Origin: Pectobacterium aquaticum
Lineage (GTDB): Bacteria > Pseudomonadota > Gammaproteobacteria > Enterobacterales > Enterobacteriaceae
Length of the DNA stretch: 64,000 bases
Assembly (NCBI RefSeq): GCF_003382565.3
Contig: NZ_CP086253.1
Location: 372,001-436,000, forward strand
Reading direction: 5' to 3'
The notes beneath the pieces were generated by a model. It was not told the DNA's origin and did not search any database. It worked only from the letters and a program-made list of their open reading frames with translations. Positions 21,307 through 31,063 of the stretch are shown here, piece by piece; the first letter of the stretch is position 1; the number at the start of each line of letters is the position of its first letter. The translations under genes were made by a program, and so were the position numbers.

Positions 21307-23445
21307 TCACCCCAGTTGACCGTTGCCTAAGTGCTTGATTCGACGCTTCACTTCTTCCTGCTTACCGGCGTTGAACGGGCGTGCATCCGGGCTGCCGAGG
21401 TAGCCGCACACGCGGCGCGTGACGGAAACGCGGGCCGAATCGTGGTTGCCGCATTTCGGGCAGGTGAAGCCTTTGCTGGTGCACTCGAATTCACCGGTAA
21501 AGCCACACTCATAGCATTCGTCGATCGGCGTGTTGGTGCCGTAGTAAGGCACGCGGCTGTAGCTGTAATCCCACACGTCTTCCAGCGCTTTGAGGTTGTG
21601 TTGCAGGTTCGGGTATTCGCCGTAGCAAATGAACCCACCGTTAGCCAGCGGCGGATAGGGCAGCTCGAAGTCGATTTTCTGGTAAGGGTTCACCTTCTTC
21701 TCCACATCAAGATGGAAGCTGTTGGTGTAATACCCTTTGTCCGTCACGCCCTGCACGACGCCAAACTCGGCGGTATCCAGACGGCAGAAGCGGTCGCACA
21801 GGTTTTCACTCGGCGTGCTGTACAGGCTGAAGCCATAGCCCGTTTCGTCTTTCCACTGTTCGGTGGCGGCTTTCAGGCGAGTGATAACGGCCACGGCTTT
21901 GGCACGCAGCGCTTCGTTATCAAACACGTGCGTTTGGCTACCGAAGAGGGCGTTAATCGTTTCATGCAGGCCGATGTAACCCAGTGAAATCGAGGCGCGC
22001 CCATTCTTGAAGATGTCCGCAATGCAGTCGTCCGCTTTTAAACGCACGCCGCACGCGCCTTCCATATACAGGATGGGTGCGACGCGGGCTTTCACGTTTT
22101 CCAGCCGCGCAATGCGCGTCATCAGTGCTTTCTTCGCCAGCGTCAGACGCTGATCGAGCAGCGTCCAGAAGCGGGTTTCGCTGCCTTCTGCCTCCAGCGC
22201 GATGCGCGGCAGGTTCAGGCTGATCACACCTAAGTTATTGCGGCCGTCGTGAATCTGCTGGCCGTTCTCTTCATAAACGCCGAGGAAGCTGCGGCAGCCC
22301 ATTGGCGTTTTAAACGAACCGGTGACGTTCACGACCTGATCGTAATTCAGAATATCCGGGTACATGCGCTTGCTGGCGCACTCCAGCGCGAGCTGTTTGA
22401 TATCGTAATTTGGATCGCCCGCTTTGTGGTTCAGACCGTCGCGAATCGCAAAGACCAGTTTCGGGAATACCGCCGTTTTGTGGTTTTTACCCAGCCCGGC
22501 AATGCGGTTGCGTAGGATCGATTCCTGAATCAGACGCGATTCCCAACTGACGCCGAGCCCGAAACCAAAGGTCACGAACGGCGTCTGGCCATTAGCGGTG
22601 TGCAGCGTGTTGACTTCGTATTCCAGTGACTGGAAGGCGTCGTAGCACTCTTTTTCCGTGCGGGTTAAGGCATAGTTTTCCGCATCGGGAATCTGCCACT
22701 CTTCTGCCACCGCTTTGTGTTTCGCATGGCTGGCGGTGACGAACGGCGCCAGAATTTCATCAATACGGTTAATCGTGGTACCGCCATAAATGTGGCTGGC
22801 GACCTGCGCGATAATCTGCGCGGTGACGGCGGTCGCGGTTGAGATTGACTTCGGTGGCTCAATCTCCGCATTACCCATTTTGAAGCCGTTGGTCAGCATG
22901 CCATCCAGGTCGATCAGCATGCAGTTAAACATCGGGAAAAAAGGCGAGTAGTCGAGGTCGTGATAGTGAATCTCACCGCGCTCGTGCGCCAATACCACAT
23001 CACGCGGCAGGATGTACTGTTTGGCGTAATGCTTGGCGACAATGCCGGCCAGCAGGTCGCGCTGGGTGGGAATCACTTTACTGTCTTTGTTGGCGTTTTC
23101 GTTCAGCAGCGCCATGTTGCTCTGCTCAACCAGACCGCGAATTTCCTGATTCAGACGACCGTGGCGTTCACGCGCAATATCGCGGTCATGGCGATATTCG
23201 ATGTAGGTACGCGCCAGTTTTTTGTAATTGCCGGACATCAACAGGTTTTCGACCGCGTCCTGAATATCGCGGATATCTACGCGCGATTTATCCTGCATTT
23301 GTTGAGCGACCGCACAGGCCACCGTTGCGCAGTAGTCTGCATCGTTGATACCCGCCGCATGTGCCGCGCGTTCGACTGCCTCTTTGATACGCACTTCATC
23401 AAAAGGCACCTGGCAACCGTCCCGTTTAATCACGACTGGTTTCAC
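21307..23445 (-). CDS. nrdD: Anaerobic ribonucleoside-triphosphate reductase NrdD
   Basis: NrdD makes deoxyribonucleotides from NTPs without oxygen. The 712-residue protein has an N-terminal ATP-cone (residues about 3-95, VIKRDGCQVPFDEVRIKEAV) for allosteric control and the catalytic glycyl-radical barrel. A C-terminal zinc site is visible (CYECG then CPKCG), and the radical glycine lies in RRVCGYLGSPDARPFN. Length equals E. coli NrdD (712). The upstream region has two NrdR boxes and an FNR-like site. Confidence 0.97.
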   Translation of the reverse strand: MKPVVIKRDGCQVPFDEVRIKEAVERAAHAAGINDADYCATVACAVAQQMQDKSRVDIRDIQDAVENLLMSGNYKKLARTYIEYRHDRDIARERHGRLNQEIRGLVEQSNMALLNENANKDSKVIPTQRDLLAGIVAKHYAKQYILPRDVVLAHERGEIHYHDLDYSPFFPMFNCMLIDLDGMLTNGFKMGNAEIEPPKSISTATAVTAQIIAQVASHIYGGTTINRIDEILAPFVTASHAKHKAVAEEWQIPDAENYALTRTEKECYDAFQSLEYEVNTLHTANGQTPFVTFGFGLGVSWESRLIQESILRNRIAGLGKNHKTAVFPKLVFAIRDGLNHKAGDPNYDIKQLALECASKRMYPDILNYDQVVNVTGSFKTPMGCRSFLGVYEENGQQIHDGRNNLGVISLNLPRIALEAEGSETRFWTLLDQRLTLAKKALMTRIARLENVKARVAPILYMEGACGVRLKADDCIADIFKNGRASISLGYIGLHETINALFGSQTHVFDNEALRAKAVAVITRLKAATEQWKDETGYGFSLYSTPSENLCDRFCRLDTAEFGVVQGVTDKGYYTNSFHLDVEKKVNPYQKIDFELPYPPLANGGFICYGEYPNLQHNLKALEDVWDYSYSRVPYYGTNTPIDECYECGFTGEFECTSKGFTCPKCGNHDSARVSVTRRVCGYLGSPDARPFNAGKQEEVKRRIKHLGNGQLG

Positions 23446-23530
23446 GTTTTCTTCCTCTGGAAAGGTTATCCACAGGCGAAAACCGTAACTGGCAAGGGTT
23501 ACAGGGGGCTGTGGATGACATTGTGGATAA

Positions 23531-23576
23531 ACACTATATGTAGTTCATGTTTACAGGATAGGCACTATATATTGAA
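23531..23576 (-). promoter_or_regulatory. Two NrdR boxes upstream of nrdD
   Basis: ACACTATATGTAGTTC (23531-23546) and GGCACTATATATTGAA (23561-23576) both match the NrdR consensus (acaCwAtATaTwGtgt). They are 30 bp apart centre to centre, about three helical turns, which is the expected geometry for the ATP-cone repressor NrdR. Confidence 0.75.
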
Positions 23577-23613
23577 ATTGCGTCGGGGTGTTTGCGCTTT
23601 TATCGCTGTAAAA

Positions 23614-23627
23614 TTGATGTAGAGCAA
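23614..23627 (-). promoter_or_regulatory. FNR-like site upstream of nrdD
   Basis: TTGATGTAGAGCAA fits the FNR consensus TTGATnnnnATCAA with one mismatch. It lies about 170 bp upstream of the nrdD start, beyond the NrdR boxes, and is consistent with anaerobic induction. The remaining part of the 350-bp gap shows no gene. Confidence 0.55.
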
Positions 23628-23794
23628 AGAAACCCTCATGTCGCGGGGAATTTGAGCCTGAACAAAAAATAGTCAAAAAAGGCGATGAGACTGGGAAGGC
23701 TTGCTACACGCGGCCTGGCGGAAATTCGTTGTTTTTTTGACCGTGATGTGCGCTGGGAATGTCAATAATGTTGTTGTGGTGAAAGAAAGAACTG

Positions 23795-23824
23795 AAAAAA
23801 AGCGCATCGGTTACCGTGCGCTTT
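23795..23824 (-). terminator. ridA terminator
   Basis: On the minus strand AAAGCGCA...TGCGCTTT forms an 8-bp stem (23817-23824 with 23799-23806) followed by a run of T, 22 bp after the ridA stop. Confidence 0.8.
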
Positions 23825-23845
23825 GTAGGGATATTGCGGTGATAT

Positions 23846-24232
23846 TTAGCGACGAACGGCGATCGCTTCGATTTCAATCTTCACGTCTTTTGGCAGGCGT
23901 GCAACTTCAACGCAAGAGCGAGCCGGGAACGGCGCGCTATGTTCGTTGAAGAAGGCTTCATACGCGGTGTTCACGAGAGCGAAATCGTGCAGGTCTTTCA
24001 CGAACACGGTCATTTTCACGATATCGGAAACTTTCAGGCCAGCGGCTTCCACAATCGCCTGAACGTTTTCCAGTGACTGACGCGTCTGAGCGGTGATGTT
24101 ATCTGCCACCAGGCCGCTTTTCGGGTTCACGGGGATCTGGCCGGACGTGAAGATCATGCTGCCAAGGTCGACGCCCTGAACATAAGGGCCGATGGCGGCT
24201 GGGGCGTGCTCAGTGCTGATAATGCGTGACAT
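23846..24232 (-). CDS. ridA: Reactive intermediate deaminase RidA (YjgF)
   Basis: RidA hydrolyses reactive enamine/imine intermediates, mainly 2-aminoacrylate. The 128-residue protein from the ATG at 24232 (AAGGAGAT just upstream) begins MSRIISTEHAPAAIGPYVQG. It contains IFTSGQIPVNPKSG and the active-site arginine in PARSCVEVARLPKDVKIEIEAIAV. Longer in-frame starts upstream have no ribosome-binding site. As in E. coli, it follows pyrBI, with the pyrBI terminator between. Confidence 0.95.
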   Translation of the reverse strand: MSRIISTEHAPAAIGPYVQGVDLGSMIFTSGQIPVNPKSGLVADNITAQTRQSLENVQAIVEAAGLKVSDIVKMTVFVKDLHDFALVNTAYEAFFNEHSAPFPARSCVEVARLPKDVKIEIEAIAVRR

Positions 24233-24288
24233 GGTATCTCCTTGATGGGGGCGTAAAAGAAACGCGGACGCCGCCATTATTCAAAAAA

Positions 24289-24319
24289 GCCCCGCCACAG
24301 GCAATGTTCATCGCGGGGC
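24289..24319 (-). terminator. pyrBI terminator
   Basis: On the minus strand GCCCCGC (24313-24319 complement) pairs with GCGGGGC (24289-24295 complement), and the stem is followed by TTTTTT. It lies 12 bp after the pyrI stop. Confidence 0.8.
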
Positions 24320-24330
24320 AATGCAGAAAA

Positions 24331-24810
<480 letters not shown>

Positions 24811-25746
24811 TTACAGAACCAGTTCGCGATTCAGGACCAGCGCCAGCAGCGCCTGACGGGCGTAGATTCCGTTGCCTGCCTGTTGGAAATAATAGGCGTA
24901 AGGCGTGGCATCCACATCAATGGTGATCTCATCAACGCGCGGCAGCGGGTGCAGCACTTTCAAATTCGGGCGGGCGCTGTGCAGGTCGGCGGCGCGCAGG
25001 ACAAACTGGGATTTGATGTTGATGTATTCAGACGGATCCAGACGCTCTTTCTGCACGCGCGTCATGTACAGAATATCCAGCTCGCCGACGACATCGTCGA
25101 TGCTGTTGTGCAGACTGTAAGCAATATTCTTCTCTTTCAGCATGCTCAGAATGTAGTCCGGCATCGCCAGCGCGTCCGGGGCGATGAAGTAGAAGCGATT
25201 GCCTTCAAACTTCGCCAGCGCCTGCGTGAGTGAATGTACGGTGCGGCCATATTTCAAATCACCGACCATCGCGATATTGATGTTATTCAGCCGGCCCTGC
25301 GTTTCCTGAATGGTGAACAAATCGAGCAGCGTCTGCGTCGGGTGCTGGTTCGCGCCGTCGCCAGCGTTCAGAATCGGAATACCGCCGGAGAACTCGGTCG
25401 CCAGGCGGGAAGCGCCTTCCTGTGGGTGACGCATCACGATGGCATCCACGTATTGGCTGATGACGGAAATGGTGTCGGCCAGCGTTTCGCCTTTTTTCCC
25501 CAACGACGTGTTGTTGCTGTCAGCGAAACCGACGACGGAGGCGCCGAGGCGATGCATCGCGGTTTCAAAGGATAAACGCGTCCGGGTTGAGGCCTCGAAG
25601 AAGCAACTGGCAATCACTTTATGTTTCAACAACTCAGGCTGAGGCTTGGCTTTCAGGCTGGCGGCGACACGCAACGCCAGTTCCAAATCTTCCCGACTGA
25701 GGTCGTTAATCGAAATAATATGTTTTTGATAGAGCGGATTGACCAT
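24811..25746 (-). CDS. pyrB: Aspartate carbamoyltransferase catalytic chain PyrB
   Basis: PyrB makes carbamoyl-aspartate, the committed step of pyrimidine synthesis. The 311-residue protein carries the carbamoyl-phosphate loop [20 protein letters not shown] and the flexible SLGKKGETL loop, then HPTQTLLDL and the active-site HPLPRVDEI. It is first in pyrBI and is controlled by the attenuator and leader peptide directly upstream. Confidence 0.98.
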   Translation of the reverse strand: MVNPLYQKHIISINDLSREDLELALRVAASLKAKPQPELLKHKVIASCFFEASTRTRLSFETAMHRLGASVVGFADSNNTSLGKKGETLADTISVISQYVDAIVMRHPQEGASRLATEFSGGIPILNAGDGANQHPTQTLLDLFTIQETQGRLNNINIAMVGDLKYGRTVHSLTQALAKFEGNRFYFIAPDALAMPDYILSMLKEKNIAYSLHNSIDDVVGELDILYMTRVQKERLDPSEYINIKSQFVLRAADLHSARPNLKVLHPLPRVDEITIDVDATPYAYYFQQAGNGIYARQALLALVLNRELVL

Positions 25747-25806
25747 GTTGCCTTTCTCCTAACGAGTAAACAGGAAATGTCGTATCTGGCTGCCCAGATT
25801 GTGGGC

Positions 25807-25835
25807 CAAAAAAAAGCCCCTCATTGAGGGGCTTT
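25807..25835 (-). terminator. pyrBI attenuator (UTP-sensing transcription terminator)
   Basis: On the minus strand an 11-bp GC-rich stem AAAGCCCCTCA / TGAGGGGCTTT (25825-25835 with 25813-25823) is followed by a run of 8-9 T. It lies between the pyrL leader and pyrB. In E. coli, high UTP lets RNA polymerase run ahead of the ribosome and stop here. Confidence 0.9.
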
Positions 25836-25943
25836 CTTCATTGAATCATTGAGCAACGGAAAGGAAAACGCTAGCTGGCTGCCGGATGGCAGTTGTGGTT
25901 GAGAACCAACATAAGCAGCGGATTTTTTGGTGTAACGGCGCAT
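25821..25943 (-). CDS. pyrL: pyrBI leader peptide
   Basis: A 40-residue leader reads MRRYTKKSAAYVGSQPQLPS and ends NDSMKKAPQ. It is preceded by GGGAGGGGTC. Its TGA stop falls inside the attenuator hairpin, so a ribosome finishing it would disrupt the terminator, as the pyrBI model requires. The sequence differs from E. coli PyrL but position and function-bearing layout are the same. Confidence 0.8.
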   Translation of the reverse strand: MRRYTKKSAAYVGSQPQLPSGSQLAFSFPLLNDSMKKAPQ

Positions 25944-26093
25944 GACCCCTCCCAGCAAACTGTCGGGAATTATACGCGCCGACTAGGCTATTTCAAGCAG
26001 AAAACGTGGTTTTTTACGTATCGCAATCGGTTGCGGGTCGCGTGCTGTGTGCATAACGTTCGTCAGTGAAAGAAGGCCGATGGGGAAGAGTGA

Positions 26094-26660
<567 letters not shown>

Positions 26661-26704
26661 GATTGCTGTGAACAAGGACGTTCAATCATAAAATGGAGAA
26701 AATA

Positions 26705-27097
26705 ATGGCAATAATTCCTCAGATGCCCGCTGGTGGTTTTCCTCTTCTGCTTAAAAATCTCTATGAGGCTCGCAGAAATGGTATGCCACGGAGTATGGCT
26801 GTTCCGCAGACCTACTATTGGTTTTATCAGCAGGTTCGTAATGGTGGCCCGTGGGATTACAAGCAGCGTGATCGTTCGCTGGCTAACTTCGGTAATTTTA
26901 ATTACGGTGCGGCGGGTACGGCTGCGGGAATTATGCCAAATATATTGTTGATGGGAGCTGGCTGGGCCCAGAGTCGGGCAGGCACTTCTCGACCTGACTG
27001 GGGATATTGGTATCATCGGCTACCCTATGGTGATGATCCACGCGATCAGTTCTGGATTCAACAAGGAATAGACTATGCACGCCAGCACGGCTATTAA
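26705..27097 (+). CDS. Stand-alone polymorphic toxin domain, Ntox44-like
   Basis: The 130-residue protein (ATG at 26705 after GGAGA) contains TYYWFYQQVRNGGPWDYKQ, then ANFGNFNYGAAGTAAGI, then YGDDPRDQFWIQQGIDY. This set of conserved polar and aromatic residues is the pattern of the Ntox44 (bacterial toxin 44) C-terminal toxin domain of polymorphic toxins. Here it has no delivery module, signal peptide or transporter domain. It overlaps the next gene by 23 bp, as toxin-immunity pairs often do. The assignment is by motif recall, so it is moderately sure; the molecular target is not known. Confidence 0.65.
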   Translation: MAIIPQMPAGGFPLLLKNLYEARRNGMPRSMAVPQTYYWFYQQVRNGGPWDYKQRDRSLANFGNFNYGAAGTAAGIMPNILLMGAGWAQSRAGTSRPDWGYWYHRLPYGDDPRDQFWIQQGIDYARQHGY

Positions 27098-27518
27098 GTG
27101 GGGGCATCGTTTATTGACAGCGGTACTGCTCGTTGCTGTCGTCGGTTTCTGTATGATTCAGTTCTTATCATCTGGCCGCTATAATGATCGGCTTTACAGC
27201 CAAAAACCGCTTACTGATAAAATCTGGCTCTATGTGACCCAGTACCAGAATGCTGGCGCGACGGATTCTGACGTTTATCGCTACTATCTTTACCGTCATA
27301 TTGATGGCGATCCAATGAACGTACTTGGCGATTCTGCGCCATTTCTGACGGCAGACCGTAGCGACGTGTCAGTTTCCGGAGTGGGGAGCCGTATTACGGT
27401 CAAAATGACAGGCAAAATTTATTCATTTAGCAATTCATCATTTTTTTATGACGGTAAAATGCCAGTCATGCCTACGATTGATATTGATGCAAAAGGGATC
27501 AATGCTTGGAGAGAGTAG
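27075..27518 (+). CDS. Membrane-anchored protein, putative immunity partner of the Ntox44-like toxin
   Basis: This 147-residue protein has one N-terminal membrane helix (about residues 12-32, LLTAVLLVAVVGFCMIQFLS) and a soluble domain of mixed strands and helices that would lie in the periplasm. It has no family I recognise. The 23-bp overlap with the toxin-like gene and the lack of any other partner suggest an immunity protein. A periplasmic immunity domain would imply that the toxin acts from the periplasm. Both are inference. Confidence 0.5.
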   Translation: MHASTAIKWGHRLLTAVLLVAVVGFCMIQFLSSGRYNDRLYSQKPLTDKIWLYVTQYQNAGATDSDVYRYYLYRHIDGDPMNVLGDSAPFLTADRSDVSVSGVGSRITVKMTGKIYSFSNSSFFYDGKMPVMPTIDIDAKGINAWRE

Positions 27519-27609
27519 CGGCTTGTTTCAATATGCAGAATTAAGGCAAGAATCGTGTTTTCTGTGGTTCAGCAACAAAAACTATTACTGTTTTGAGCGA
27601 TGAAACAGT

Positions 27610-27646
27610 CTGCCTCTGATCTGTTTTTAAAACATCTCAGAGGCAG
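27610..27646. terminator. Hairpin between the toxin/immunity pair and argI
   Basis: CTGCCTCTGA (27610-27619) pairs perfectly with TCAGAGGCAG (27637-27646), 8 bp beyond the argI stop. The two genes converge, so it may terminate both. The T-run is weak. Confidence 0.55.
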
Positions 27647-27654
27647 GTTAAACC

Positions 27655-28662
27655 TTAATCCTGTACCAGCGTAGCGACCATCACCGCTTTGATGGTGTGC
27701 ATGCGGTTTTCCGCCTGATCGAACACGATGCTGTGCGCGGATTCAAAGACCTCATCCGTGACTTCCATTCCACCGTGCAGACCATATTGCTCCGCCATTT
27801 GTTGGCCCATCGTCGTCTGATCGTCGTGGAACGCAGGCAGGCAGTGCAGGAACTTCACCTGCGGATTGCCCGTCTCGGCGATCATTGCCATGTTCACCTG
27901 ATACGGTTTCAGCAGCGCGATACGCTCTTTCCAGGTCTCTTTCGGTTCCCCCATAGAAACCCAGACATCGGTATAAATGAAATCTGCGCCCGCGACGCCC
28001 GCAGCGATATCTTCCGTCAGCGTGATGCTGCCACCAGTTTGTTCTGCCGCCGCCTGACACTCAGCCACCAGACCAGCATCCGGCCAGCAGGCTTTTGGTG
28101 CCACAAGACGTAAATCCAGCCCAGTTAATGCCGCTGCTTCCAGCATGGTATTACCCATATTGTTGCGTGCATCACCGACATAGACGAGCGTCATCTCTGA
28201 CAGCGATTTACTCGGCAAATGTTCCTGCATCGTCAGCAGATCTGCCAGCAGTTGCGTAGGGTGGAATTCGTTCGTCAGCCCGTTCCAGACCGGCACGCCC
28301 GCGTATTGCGCCAGCGTTTCGACAATTTGCTGGCCGTAGCCGCGATATTGAATACCGTCGTACATTCTTCCCAGTACGCGTGCAGTATCCTTGATGGATT
28401 CTTTATGGCCGATTTGGCTGCCGCTTGGGCCGAGGTAGGTCACTTGCGCGCCCTGATCGTATGCAGCAACTTCGAAAGAGCAGCGAGTACGAGTCGAATC
28501 TTTTTCGAAGATGAGTGCGATGTTTTTACCTTGTAGGCGGCGGGCTTCTGTCCCGTTTTTTTTGTCGGCTTTCAGTTTCGTTGACAGGGCTAAAAGATTG
28601 GCAATTTCTGCGGGTGTAAAATCCATTAACCTTAAAAAGTGACGCTTATAGAACGGTTGCAT
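27655..28662 (-). CDS. argI: Ornithine carbamoyltransferase
   Basis: ArgI makes citrulline from ornithine and carbamoyl phosphate in arginine synthesis. From the ATG at 28662 the protein has 335 residues (E. coli 334). The carbamoyl-phosphate motif is in [31 protein letters not shown] follows, and the catalytic cysteine is in [10 protein letters not shown]. Earlier in-frame Met codons lack a ribosome-binding site. Two ARG boxes lie upstream. Confidence 0.96.
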   Translation of the reverse strand: MQPFYKRHFLRLMDFTPAEIANLLALSTKLKADKKNGTEARRLQGKNIALIFEKDSTRTRCSFEVAAYDQGAQVTYLGPSGSQIGHKESIKDTARVLGRMYDGIQYRGYGQQIVETLAQYAGVPVWNGLTNEFHPTQLLADLLTMQEHLPSKSLSEMTLVYVGDARNNMGNTMLEAAALTGLDLRLVAPKACWPDAGLVAECQAAAEQTGGSITLTEDIAAGVAGADFIYTDVWVSMGEPKETWKERIALLKPYQVNMAMIAETGNPQVKFLHCLPAFHDDQTTMGQQMAEQYGLHGGMEVTDEVFESAHSIVFDQAENRMHTIKAVMVATLVQD

Positions 28663-28689
28663 GATGTACCTCTCCATGTGGCTCAACAC

Positions 28690-28815
28690 TATCCCCGTCA
28701 TACTTCAAGCTGCATGTGCGTTGGCTTCTCTTACTCACCCCAGTCACTTACTTGAGTAAGCTCCTGAGGATTCGTGCGATTGCCGCCTTCCTGCAACTCG
28801 AATTATCTAGGGTAT
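28690..28815. repeat. Imperfect-palindromic enterobacterial repeat between argI and its ARG boxes
   Basis: The stretch starts TATCCCCGTCATACTTCAAG and ends GCAACTCGAATTATCTAGGG. Its ends are imperfect inverted copies of each other (TTCAAGCTGCA against TGCAACTCGAA), and an internal CTTACTTGAGTAAG forms a second stem. I recognise it as a short non-coding repeat family common in Serratia, Yersinia and Pectobacterium. It lies in the argI leader, so it would be transcribed. A degraded relative is at 30080-30180. Confidence 0.65.
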
Positions 28816-28838
28816 ATCTATCGGATTAAAAGCTATTC

Positions 28839-28877
28839 ATTGAATTAAAATTCACTTTATATGTGTAATTATTCAAA
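28839..28877 (-). promoter_or_regulatory. Two ARG boxes (ArgR operators) of argI
   Basis: TGAATTAAAATTCA (28841-28854) is a perfect ARG-box core. TGTGTAATTATTCA (28862-28875) is a second, weaker one. As 18-bp boxes they are separated by 3 bp, the standard tandem geometry for the ArgR hexamer. Confidence 0.8.
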
Positions 28878-28967
28878 TTCAAGTGGTGATATCAAACTTT
28901 GTGGTGGAGCAAGCCGCAGGGCTGTGGGACAATAAGTAATATTACGTCGTTTAATGAGGACTGAGGC

Positions 28968-29393
28968 ATGGCAAACCGCGAATTACTGGAAGAGCAACGG
29001 GAAGAGACACGCCTGATCATTGAAGAACTGCTGGATGATGGCAGCGATCCTGACGCGCTCTATACCATTGAACACCATTTCTCTGCTGAGAAGTTTGAAG
29101 TGTTGGAAAAAGTCGCTGTAGAAGCCTTCAAGTTGGGTTATGAAGTGACGGATGCGGAAGAACTCGAAGTGGAAGATGGCGTCTTGCTGATGTGCTGCGA
29201 TGCCATCAGTGAAGTTGCGCTGAAGGCGGAGCTGATCGACGCACAGGTAGAACAGCTGCTGGCGTTGGCAGAACGCCACGGCGTGAATTACGACGGATGG
29301 GGCACCTACTTCGAAGATCCTGATGGTGAAGGCGAAGAAGACGGGGATGATGAAGATTTCTATGACGAAGATGATGACGGCAAACGCCATTAA
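28968..29393 (+). CDS. rraB: Ribonuclease E inhibitor RraB
   Basis: RraB binds RNase E and changes its RNA processing. The 141-residue protein begins [38 protein letters not shown], as in E. coli. It has the conserved WGTYFEDP motif and a very acidic tail ([20 protein letters not shown]). A strong terminator follows. It is divergent from argI, as in E. coli. Confidence 0.95.
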   Translation: MANRELLEEQREETRLIIEELLDDGSDPDALYTIEHHFSAEKFEVLEKVAVEAFKLGYEVTDAEELEVEDGVLLMCCDAISEVALKAELIDAQVEQLLALAERHGVNYDGWGTYFEDPDGEGEEDGDDEDFYDEDDDGKRH

Positions 29394-29417
29394 TCCTTCG
29401 TCGAGCCGTTTGCTGAA

Positions 29418-29448
29418 AACGCCGCAGGAAGACACTGCGGCGTTTTTT
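29418..29448 (+). terminator. rraB terminator
   Basis: AACGCCGCAG pairs with CTGCGGCGTT (10 bp, loop GAAGACA), followed by TTTT. It lies 25 bp after the rraB stop. Confidence 0.9.
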
Positions 29449-29488
29449 ATTCGGTATGACAACGCGTGATTACTGCATCTTAAGCCGA

Positions 29489-29992
29489 TTACAGTACTTT
29501 CAACATCGTCACTTCACAGTCGGTGTGGCCCGTGTTACCCATTGAGTGGGGAATCAGCTCGAAGCCCAGTGACTCATACAGCCGAATTGCGCTGGTCAGG
29601 TGCCCGGTTGTTTCCAGATAGCAGCGGCGAAAGCCGTGCTGACGCGCAAAATCAAGCGCCTGTATCGCCAACTGACGTGCCAGCCCTTTGCCCCGTACGA
29701 CGGGTAAGAAATACATTTTCTGTAATTCACACACATCTTCTTCGCCTGCGACCAGCGGGGCAATGCCGCCACCGCCAACCACGCGGCCTTCATATTCAAC
29801 CACCCAGTAGGCGCTTTTCGGCTGGTTATACAGGGCAAACAGCGCGTCCAGATTAGGGTCGGAAACGGTATAGCCTTTATCGGCTGTCAAACCAAATTCA
29901 GCAGAAACCTGGCGGATGACCTGAGCGATAGCGGCATCGTCCTGCGCAGTGATTGGGCGTACCTGAAGATTGGCGGAGGTCGCGGTTGTCAT
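29489..29992 (-). CDS. yjgM: GNAT-family acetyltransferase YjgM
   Basis: The 167-residue GNAT enzyme has the acetyl-CoA binding motif [16 protein letters not shown] (R/Q-x-x-G-x-G/A) at about residues 94-109 and the later [10 protein letters not shown] segment. N-terminal [18 protein letters not shown] is typical. The E. coli homologue yjgM sits in the same place next to rraB. The natural substrate is not certain. Confidence 0.88.
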   Translation of the reverse strand: MTTATSANLQVRPITAQDDAAIAQVIRQVSAEFGLTADKGYTVSDPNLDALFALYNQPKSAYWVVEYEGRVVGGGGIAPLVAGEEDVCELQKMYFLPVVRGKGLARQLAIQALDFARQHGFRRCYLETTGHLTSAIRLYESLGFELIPHSMGNTGHTDCEVTMLKVL

Positions 29993-30079
29993 AATACGTA
30001 CTCTTGTTCTTACGGTTTACGAGGGGGACTGATCTTAGCCGATTGTAATACCATTTCAGACCACATGGATGCAACGTCT

Positions 30080-30180
30080 ATACCCGTCATACTTCATGTT
30101 GGCTATGCGTTAACTTCTTTGCGGGCTTCCTTATTCCTTGTAATTAATAAGTATATGAACTTGTTTGGTTGCCGTTAACT
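30080..30180. repeat. Degraded copy of the palindromic repeat, abutting truncated yjgN
   Basis: TATACCCGTCATACTTCATG at the start matches the beginning of the repeat at 28690, followed by TATGCGTTAACTTC; GGTTGCCGTTAACT near the end matches its far part more loosely. The yjgN reading frame begins immediately after it. Confidence 0.45.
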
Positions 30181-30184
30181 TTTA

Positions 30185-31054
30185 TTGTTGTCATTTATTC
30201 CAATTATTGTAATCCGCAACTGGCGTTATGACGCCATTATGTCCAGCTACCGTGGCATCCGTTTTAACTATCATTGCCAGACTGGCCGCGCGTATTGGGT
30301 ATTACTGCTTTGCCCTATTCTGCTGCTGCTGGCGTTTTACGCCGTGTTGGCCGTAGCGCTGTTGATTGGCTCGCAGAGCGATAGCCCGATTCTGATTGGA
30401 TTCATCGTGCTGGTAATTGCTATTCCAGGGTTTGCCGCAGTAAACGGCATCATGAAAATGATGCAACTTGATTTTTATGTGAATAACCTGTTCTTCGGCA
30501 AAACAGCGTTTAAAGCGGAATTGACGAAGGCAGCATTTATTAAATTCACCCTCATTAGCCTGCTGATTTTTGTTCCTTTCTTGATCGCGTCGCTGTCATT
30601 TATGAGCTCATTCTTTTTCACGCTGTTCCAAACGATGATGATGGGTGGTGGAAATGAAGAACTCGTGATGATGATGCTGCTGAGCAACATCTTCAATATG
30701 GTCATGATGGTTGTCGTGGCGCTGTTGGGTGTGCTGGTTTCCAGCAGCTATCTAGTGGTCGCACAGCGTAATTATCTGTTTAATCAGACGTCGCTGAATG
30801 GCGGTGTGAAATTGCACTCTTCCATGCAGACGCTGTCTTACATGGGGCTGCTGATAACCAATAGCCTGATCACTATTTTCTCTTTTGGCTGGGCTGCACC
30901 GGTGGCAGAGATTCGTCACGCGCGCTATATTGCGAATGCGACAGCGGTTGAAGGCGATCTGGCACTGCTGCATGTTCAGGCTCATCAGGACACAGCAAAC
31001 AGCGCACTGGCCGAAGAAGCCGTGCAGGCGCTCGATTTGGGTGTCGGTCTCTAA
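30185..31054 (+). CDS. yjgN: YjgN-family membrane protein, N-terminally truncated
   Basis: This DUF898-type inner-membrane protein has at least five hydrophobic helices (such as VLLLCPILLLLAFYAVLAVALL and FTLISLLIFVPFLIASLSF). A likely start is the ATG at 30239, giving 271 residues from MSSYRGIRFNYHCQ. That segment aligns with MTSLNGVRFSFNC in the middle of E. coli YjgN (398 residues), so about the first 110 residues and their membrane helices are missing. The frame stays open upstream to 30185, with residues NWRYDAI that continue the alignment, and then runs into a degraded repeat. The gene may be a remnant or a working short form. A metalloprotease gene follows after 9 bp. Confidence 0.75.
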   Translation: MLSFIPIIVIRNWRYDAIMSSYRGIRFNYHCQTGRAYWVLLLCPILLLLAFYAVLAVALLIGSQSDSPILIGFIVLVIAIPGFAAVNGIMKMMQLDFYVNNLFFGKTAFKAELTKAAFIKFTLISLLIFVPFLIASLSFMSSFFFTLFQTMMMGGGNEELVMMMLLSNIFNMVMMVVVALLGVLVSSSYLVVAQRNYLFNQTSLNGGVKLHSSMQTLSYMGLLITNSLITIFSFGWAAPVAEIRHARYIANATAVEGDLALLHVQAHQDTANSALAEEAVQALDLGVGL

Positions 31055-31063
31055 GGCAGGAAT

